Assembly (NCBI GenBank): GCA_036937835.1
Contig: CM072876.1
Location: 10,419,501 to 10,483,500 of the forward strand
Direction: 5' to 3'
Length of the DNA stretch: 64,000 bases
Source of the DNA: Pampus argenteus
Lineage: Eukaryota > Chordata > Actinopteri > Scombriformes > Stromateidae
Shown here: positions 52,057-60,687 of the stretch, piece by piece
How positions within the stretch are numbered: position 1 is the stretch's first letter
Layout: every line of letters starts with the position of its first letter
Program-made: the position numbers and the translations under genes
Notes under the pieces: model-generated
Databases searched by the model: none
The model's input: only the letters and a program-made list of their open reading frames with translations
Told to the model about the DNA's origin: nothing

Positions 52057-55000
52057 CTCTAAAGCACTATAAACCTTGATAACACTGACTGAGCGTCAGA
52101 CTTGTTAGGCCTACAGGCTTATCAGGTGTCACCTTCACACAGCTTGCAGCCTTGCACATTCTTTACAGGAAAACCCATAAACATCTAAGGTCAACACTGA
52201 CACTGAGAGAAAGATGACCTCTACAATTTGTGGCTCATGATGTGATGGCACAGCACACTACAATGTAAAACAAATCCAGTAAAATGAGATTATTTCAACT
52301 GTTCCATCACAGATCAACAAGTTATACTTGCCATTTGCAAATACACAACAGCAAAACGTATTGTAATAGATCTACAGATTAAAGCAGATGTATGTGGGTG
52401 TGTCTCTACCTGGCCTGGCGGTCCATGCTTGCCACTCGGAGGCTTTCCCAGCGAGAGTTGAGGAGGCTCATTTGCTCTCGGATTTCATCTTCTTCCTCTT
52501 CTGTCAGATTGCCTTGGGCAATCAGTTGATTACCCGCCTGCAGCACATTACCCACACTGCTCTGGTGTGCCGTCAGCTCCATCATAAAGGCCTTTGCAGA
52601 TATGAGGGGTAAAGAGTTATGATAAAAATGTAATCTCTTGACTGTGCAACTGTTTTAATTAGAAATGTCAGCCTTCCTGGGAAGTAGTGTGCTTAAAACA
52701 AAACAGTCCTAGGACAAAAGACAAGATTGTAAATTTAAAGGAAGACACAATCTCTGTCCAAGGTAAAGGGGGACAATGTATGACCAGATACCCTCAAACA
52801 CCCTGTCCTCAATGAGACAGGGCGCTTATTAGCAGTCTGGGGCAGCTTTTTGTAATTGTTTTCAATGGGAGTGAAGCTTTTTGCTCACTGCCTTGTGTTT
52901 TTGCAGGGGTACCATAAACACCTGGAATTGAAAACACTTCAACTCAAAACAAAAAAAGTGCCTGATGTCATGTGTTTTCTTCCTTTTGCTGGATTCCCGG
53001 AGCTATATGACTTCACTAACTGTGGCTGCTATGGTTTGAACAGAAAACCTGGAGATAAATTAGTTCAGTAATTGAGATTTCGGTTGTTTTCATTAATTTA
53101 AACTGTACTAGTAGTTAAAAGGTACAGATCTGTGAGTTTACATCACATCAAAATAGTGCTCTATCTGATCAGGGCCTTACATGGAGCCCTAATAGTTCTT
53201 CAATTATCTGAGGCTCCACCCACATACTAACATCTGGATATGTTGCTCTCACCATCCACTAACCTCACTTGGTATAACACTTAACAACACCCTGCAGAAG
53301 CCCTGGGCATCACCTCTGTGCCTTTGTGTTCACAAGTGTTGCTGTAGCAACAGTCAGATGAGCCTGTGTGCACGTACTGAACGGCTGATTCTGTCAAGTG
53401 GCCAACTGAGGCCGATTGCAAAACAGACAAGGAAGGAGGAAGTGCTCAGAATACAGCAGCAAATCTGGAGGAGACCGGTTGCTTCTCAACTCCTCAGAGG
53501 AGCTGCTGTTTGCTGATTCTTGTAGTGAGCAATATGAAGGCCAGTGAATTGAGTTATTGTCTGTTTTCCGTGAGCACTCCGGATGAGTAAGCATTTTTGA
53601 CTGCACTTCTGAGCACATTGTTTTTGATGAGGCTTTGGTGGAGAAACTGGAGTAAGTAGATGAACAACCAGGCCGAAACAAACTGGATTGATTTTCTAGA
53701 CCTCCTGAAAAGCCTGGCTGTTAAAGAGGCTTTGGATTTCGTTGCTCTCAGTCTTTCTACCAGCTTTCTGCTTTGACCTGGATTACAGACATTAGACTTC
53801 ACAAATATTCACATTTCAGCCAAGGGAATCCAGCCAAAGCCCCTTTACACACATGCACAGACACAAACCCTGCAACTACGCCTTCTCAAACAAGCAAGTA
53901 AGCTCTGGGCCAGGACACCATGGGGTGCTGTGCGCCACTGTTCTTAGCAGAATTCCTGGCATTCCCAACATGTACAGAGCATGTACTCTTGGTTGTGGGA
54001 GGTCTTTATCTCTGGGATACTATCCTTAATCTCACAAATGGAGTAAACAAACGACAAATAACAACATCGGTAGTGTAAAACTGTATAAGTGCATCATCAT
54101 GTGTGTTAACAATCAAGCCACTCAATTTGAAAAGTCTCATTCCAAATCGATATATATCATTTAGGTAATTATAGAAGCAGTCATGGACTCACTTTAAAAA
54201 GTGCCATACATTTTATTATTTTGTCACATTTTTACAGTGGTGGAAGTCTCAAGACTCATCAGTAATAACTAAAATCCACCTTAAAAAGAAGATAAATAAC
54301 ACACCCCTGTACACATGTGCGTGTATGTTTGCATCTCAACATGCCATAAGCCAACTTGCATGTCTCTTCTCACCTCATGTGTGTGAAACTGATCTTTGAC
54401 TTCTTCCACATCATCTGAAACCTCATCCTGGATCTGCAGAGCATCCTCGGCCGACAGCAGCCAGGTCAGTACTTCTTCCAGCGTGGTCTGGTAGCTGTCC
54501 AGGTCCACTTCCAACATGCTGCCCTCCATCTCCCCCTCTGTCTCCCCCTCCGTCTCTGTCGGGGTGCTAGATCTCTCAGGCTGGGGGCTGCTGCCTGCTT
54601 CCTCCATCTGCACGTTCTGTAAGACGTGAGGTGAAGCCACAGGTTGACCAAATTATAGATATCATGTTTACATCATTATAATTACTGCATTAGTAGTAGT
54701 ACAATATTACTAGCAGTAACTACTGTGTGAGCTGTACAGGGCCTAACTTTGGAAGATAGCATTGGACAGTATTCCTAATGTCATTATAATGTTGATTCGA
54801 CTTAAACTGGAATAAAAATAAGGAAAATGTAACTACAATGTAACAGTTTTGGCTTCCCTGATATGTCACATCCAAATGGCCACATTAAAACTCAAACACA
54901 ATACTGAAAATCTAAAACTCTGAGGACACCCGTGTCTATTAAACACAGCCATGCCAAAAGCCACCATTTGTCCTTTACTCAAATTTTCATCTGGCGCATC

Positions 55001-55463
55001 AGCTGGCAAGTTTGAAAATAGAACCAGACATCTAGGAGGGGCCTTGGCTGCTCTGGAGCACGCACAGCAACCTGCCCTGCTCAGTTAAGAAAAAAAAAAA
55101 AAACTGCAGGCCTATTACGGGATGCTGGGAGGTGCCCCTGGCATGCTGAGCAGGTCAATCCTCATTCTAAGAATAGCAGTATGTTTCAAACACAGTAGTA
55201 TGTGTGGGTAAAGTTGGCTGGACTGTCTGGAAGATGGATGGCACCCGCCTCCAAGGAGAGGAGGCAAAAGAGGACAAACTTGGGAAACTCAAATCTCACA
55301 CTTCATACCCTGGAGCACCCTAATTACAAATGGAAAGATAATCTTTTCAGTGTAGTAAAAGTAGTCTTGTTATGCTCATTTCATTTAACATTTTCTCTCA
55401 ATAACCAACCAGGCTTTGCTAAATCCAAACATCATAGAATAGACAATTCAGCCACTTGTGTTT

Positions 55464-55541
<78 letters not shown>

Positions 55542-58500
55542 ATAGGGTTGTTGCACACTATATGGACATATGAGCACCTTTGCTGATAACGTTAATAAGC
55601 TATTCTAGGTTTCCAAATTTCTCAAGGAAATGTAGGAAAATCTGTTGGAGTTGAAATGAATAGGAGATAAAAATCTGCAGAAGCAGCCATGCCAAGCCAA
55701 AGATGACAGAAATGCTAATGGGTGTGTAGGAACTGGTACAGTAACAAGTCAAATGGACCTTTGTTTTCCAGTCTGAAGTTACACAGTGATAAAGTCTGTG
55801 TAGCTAACTCAGGAAAAGGCCACTTTCGCTGAAAATATATGATGACCTTTTCACAAAAATACTGTAAACCCTTCCTTATATTAGCCAACTGTAGGCTGGC
55901 TGGAACAGAAAGACAAAGAGAGAGAGAGAGAGATAGAGAGAGAGAGAGATTGGGAGAGAGAAAGAGAGAGAGAGAAAACTGCAGCCTTGGTCTATTTATT
56001 GACTTGAATGGCTGTAAAATAGCTGTGGTCTGGCTCTACAGAACTCTTTATTATCACCAGATGATGCTCAACTCAGTCCCTGCATTCATGACTTTTGCAG
56101 TAGTGATTCTAGAGCATTTAATGCATTTTGATGCATGTTCCAACTGAAATGAAAGTACTGCTATAAAACTGAACTAGATCTCAACTTGAAGTTGTCAATA
56201 CTGAAAACAAACATTATCTAAAAACCCACAATAAAAACTCCTAAACATTATCACAAAACCAATATTACACATCTAAAACTAAAAAGGTACCACAGTCATC
56301 AAAAACAAAGAGCCTTTATTTTTTTCTCCACTTAGTCTCACTCAGCAGTATTACGCATCACTTCCTATGGAGAGAGGAAGTGTGCCAGGAAAGTAAACCC
56401 CTTGTTGGACCAATCAGAGCGCCATTAAAAAAGACTTTTCCAGCACTCGTTCCAGGGTGTGTGAAGTATGTGCCCATGGGCAATAAAAGCTTAAGAGGTG
56501 GTTTTGGGATTTTCTGACTCCTGACCACTGAAATGAGCTGCCCCCCAGCTGTATGTGATTGAAAAAAAAGAAAGAACAGTAGGATGGACTAAAAGTGCAG
56601 TAGGATGGACAGTATGGTCCATAGTGCACACAAAAATCTTATCATATTAGTCAACAATGGAATATACAAAAAGAATAAAAAAACAGGATGAAGCAAAGCT
56701 GTACATAGATTGCAATCACAAGTTAGTAAAACAGCAAGGAAGACCAAGGTGCACAAAAAATACACTGAAAGCCTCAATAACAATAAAAAGTATCATCATG
56801 TGTATGTCAGTCACACACTAAACACGTGGACAGTTTTAATTTTCAAATAACCTTTTCTGTCAACTCTCTTCACACACTCCCATTCTCACCAATTTATTCC
56901 CTCATTTCCTCCCATCCTTTTACAGCACTTCGGTATGTTTCCAGCAGCGTGCGGCTTGGTCTGTTGGCTAATGTCAGAGGGGTGAGTCATGGCTCTGCTC
57001 CCTATATGCATGCGCCTGCTGTGCTTTTCATGACCAGTGCTGGAGAGAATGAAGATGGCTTTTTCAGAGTGGGAGTGACTCATTCTACTTGGCAACACAC
57101 ACAATGGGATACTTCACAATATTCCTTATGCCTGCACATAACTGAGCCTGTGGCCTTCAAACTGAATGTTATCAGAAACACAACAGGGCAGCAAAGGTTG
57201 AAGCTGTAATGAGTTCAAATGTTTTGAGACTCCCCTAAAAACTATAATCCTTCCATCTACAGAAAGAGATAATGGCATGTTTACACCAGCACAGACAGAG
57301 GGATTCAGACAGGCAGCCACTGGGGGAGATATATCTGCTGATCTGAAGCACTGTGTCACTACTGAAATAACTGAACCGTGGGGATTAATGGGGTTATTTT
57401 ACTGGCTGTATTATGGGTGTAACAGTATTGTGACATATTTATCATAAACCACTTGATATAGGATGTTCGCTAGGTGACAGTTACAGTCTTCTTAGTCAAT
57501 TTTAAACTAATTGCAGTTTATAATTAGCACTTGTGGAAAATAAATTCAAAAGCTGAAGTCCAGAGAGAAAAGCTTAGGCAATATGTCATTTATTCAATGT
57601 TATATCACTAAATCGTTAAATCACGCTGGTCAGGTTAGTCAGGCTCAAATGGCTTATACAGTAGCTAGGATCTTCAATATAGCAAAAAGCAAATGCGCAT
57701 GAGAACCCAGAGCTACAATAGTGTATCTTCAAGTTATAGAAAACGCAAAGTACTTGAGCCATCTTTAATATTCTTCATGTGTGTATTAAGTTAGATTAAT
57801 GCTGCCATACTACATTTTGTTTTCTGCCACTTGTTAGAGTGCCTTAACCTTTACAGTAAAAAGTATGGCTAATGAGAAACTGTTAAGTAAACATAGTGAA
57901 GTGAACAGTGAACCAACTGTTTCCAAATTTAGAAAAATCTGAGACTTGTTAAGAAACATGTTTTTCCTTTCCAGCCATAAATTCCTGATTTTTTTTATCT
58001 ATCGTGCTTCTGTCCACATTGCTATGTACAAGCTGTGGATTTTTTAAACGTTTGCATATAAAAGAGTACCTTGGATTCTATAAAAAACAAAACAGACGTG
58101 ACCATGGATTTCAGTTGACACCTTTTGTGTGAGTATAATTTTTTATTATTAGATTATTCTGTGACTTTCTGGTGTAGACCCATGTGTCCAAACCACTTTG
58201 TCCTTAAAACAAAAACTGTCATACCATCTTGTACTACACCACGTGAAGGAACAACTGTAACATACCATGTCAGACATTTTACCTGAGCACTGAGGCCTGG
58301 ACCTGAGTCCTCAGCTTCTGCTTTATATTTGCGTGGCAGGGTCTCCACTTCTCTGATAGCCTCCATGCTCACTTCTTTTGGCAGCACAGCGAACAGCGAT
58401 GTCACATACATAATAATGGACTTCTTATCCGGTAACTGCACCGCCACATCTGTAAGACAGAGGGTAAAATAGATACAAATTAAGCAATGAAAAGCACGAG

Positions 58501-60634
58501 GGGGAGGGGGGAGGGGGGATAATGAGGTGAAAATTGCATGAGGAGAAAAGCAGCATGGCAGATAGAGTGAGATAGCAGTTAAGGGTGACAATGGGAAATT
58601 AGATGAGAAGGAAGGTGAGAGGGGAGAGAAAAAAGCAAGTTGAGGCAAGTTGTAGTGATTACATCTCGTTTTGACACAGGTCAGGTGTGACTGCCCCTTG
58701 ACTTAACAAGAGGCGCCTGAATATAGACAACTCATGCACACAGAAGATCTACAGATCATACATGAACTAGAAAAACATTCTGTTCAAACGCAGCTTCTTA
58801 CAAATACTCAGCCAACAAGACAACATCAACGTATTTACTCCACAGTGATCTTATCCAAGAACTTGCAGAACATGAAGGCAGGTTTCCTGTACTCAGACTA
58901 TGTTTTATTTATTTTGGACAGTAAAATATATATCAGTCTACATGCAAATTTTTATTTTTAGGGACTACTAAATGAAAGTAGTTGAGTGGTGCCTTTTCTT
59001 TTGCAAACAATTGTTACGTTTATAAAAAAAAAACTTGTATTTCCAAAGAAATCTTGTACAATTGACCTGTCCCTACAATGCGGCAAAGTAATACCTTCAG
59101 AATCCAGTAGCCTCTCAATAGCCAGCTCATCTTTGGCCACAGTGAAGGCATGGTCCAGTCTCTCCACAGGGCTCAGTTGGACCACCTGATCCCAGCTGAA
59201 TGCGTTAGGCCTGAAGACAGAACAGCAGAACAGCAGCAATGAGAGCGGAAACATGCGCACAGAAGAATCAAAAGGTTTCCTGTATAAAAGATACCATATC
59301 AGATCATTCATAATAAACTATTTGATCATATTTCTACTTTGTTGCATGCATTTCTCATCTGGTAAAGTAAAAAAAGATGAATCTGAAACACAATAAAAGA
59401 ATAAACCGTTTTCCTTCATCCAAGTGAATTCATCTTATTTATTATTATTTTAAGAACACATCTTCTGTTGTTCATACACTTCTGTTTTGTACATACCACA
59501 AGTTTTTTAACGATTACATTACGTCACATCACATATATTACATAATATATTCTTCATGTAGGAACAAATTCAGGACTATTTACTTATATGTGCCTTGCCT
59601 ACAGAAACGACGACTCTTCCTTTGTTGAGGCTAGTTGGGTTTGGAATGTGTGCGTTCAGTGATCCACCTAAACCCTGGCCCAGGTCTAAACCAACACTGG
59701 CCTTTCTCACAGCTCACAGTCCAGTGTGTGTGTGTGTGTGTGTGTGTGTGCAAACAGTAACATGGCAGGTGTAAACAGAGCAAGTCAAGTGTACACACAC
59801 CCGGCAGGCGCTGACCTGTCCACCTGACCTTCTGCCAGTTACACAGACTGGGTATCCTCACTCTCTTCACCTCACCCTCACACCCACACCCACACACACA
59901 CACACAGATCCTACACATCTACACATCTCCCTTTTCTAAATTTACATTTGGAGCCAAAGGACACTTGTCAAATATGTTAAGTCTAATAATGTAAGTTTTG
60001 AACTATGGAAAATGACTCCTAAGTTTTATCAGTTTTAACAGGTCACAGTAGTAAAAATGTTTGTTTTTATGCTCCATCTGGATGTTCTCGATGTTCTCCT
60101 CACCTGAAATGGTGTAGTATACCGTTGAGAGCCAGGCCATCGGCCCAGCTGGTGGTGAAGTTTAGCACATTGACTTCTGGGTATGAGCGGGTGCACTGGC
60201 GCACCCAACTGAGTAAAATCTTCTCACTGTTGGTCTGCTGAAGGTTGGACATGACATCCTTCATAATGTCTTTCACCTACATGCACACAGTCAAAAGAGA
60301 AAAACAGACAACCATAAATAAAAATGAATAAACATTTAAAACATGCAACATGCTAAAAGACACAAATTAGCATTTTTTTATTCCATTTGTTTCCCAGGAT
60401 ATTATGCAGGAACTTACTGTTACCTGCTTTATTCTTTTAATAAAACCTATTGATTAACTATTTTTCTCCAGATGGCTGTTTCATATTTCAGCAGGTCAAT
60501 TTCACAAAGCAGTGGTAAGCATGCTTACATGCATGCACGCACGTGTGCACATCAATTTGGCTTTTCTGTATTTCTGATCCCTCTGAAATATTAGTGAACA
60601 CTGAGTTCACAGTAAGAGCAAACATTAATGAGAT

Positions 60635-60687
<53 letters not shown>

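Noticed and set aside
55202..55573. 123-codon plus-strand open frame
   Set aside because: Ends in (AT)n and poly-T translated as IYIYIY and poly-Phe; intronic.
54617..58282. Counterpart of dystrophin exon 9
   Set aside because: No splice-flanked open segment of suitable phase; mammalian utrophin lacks it too.
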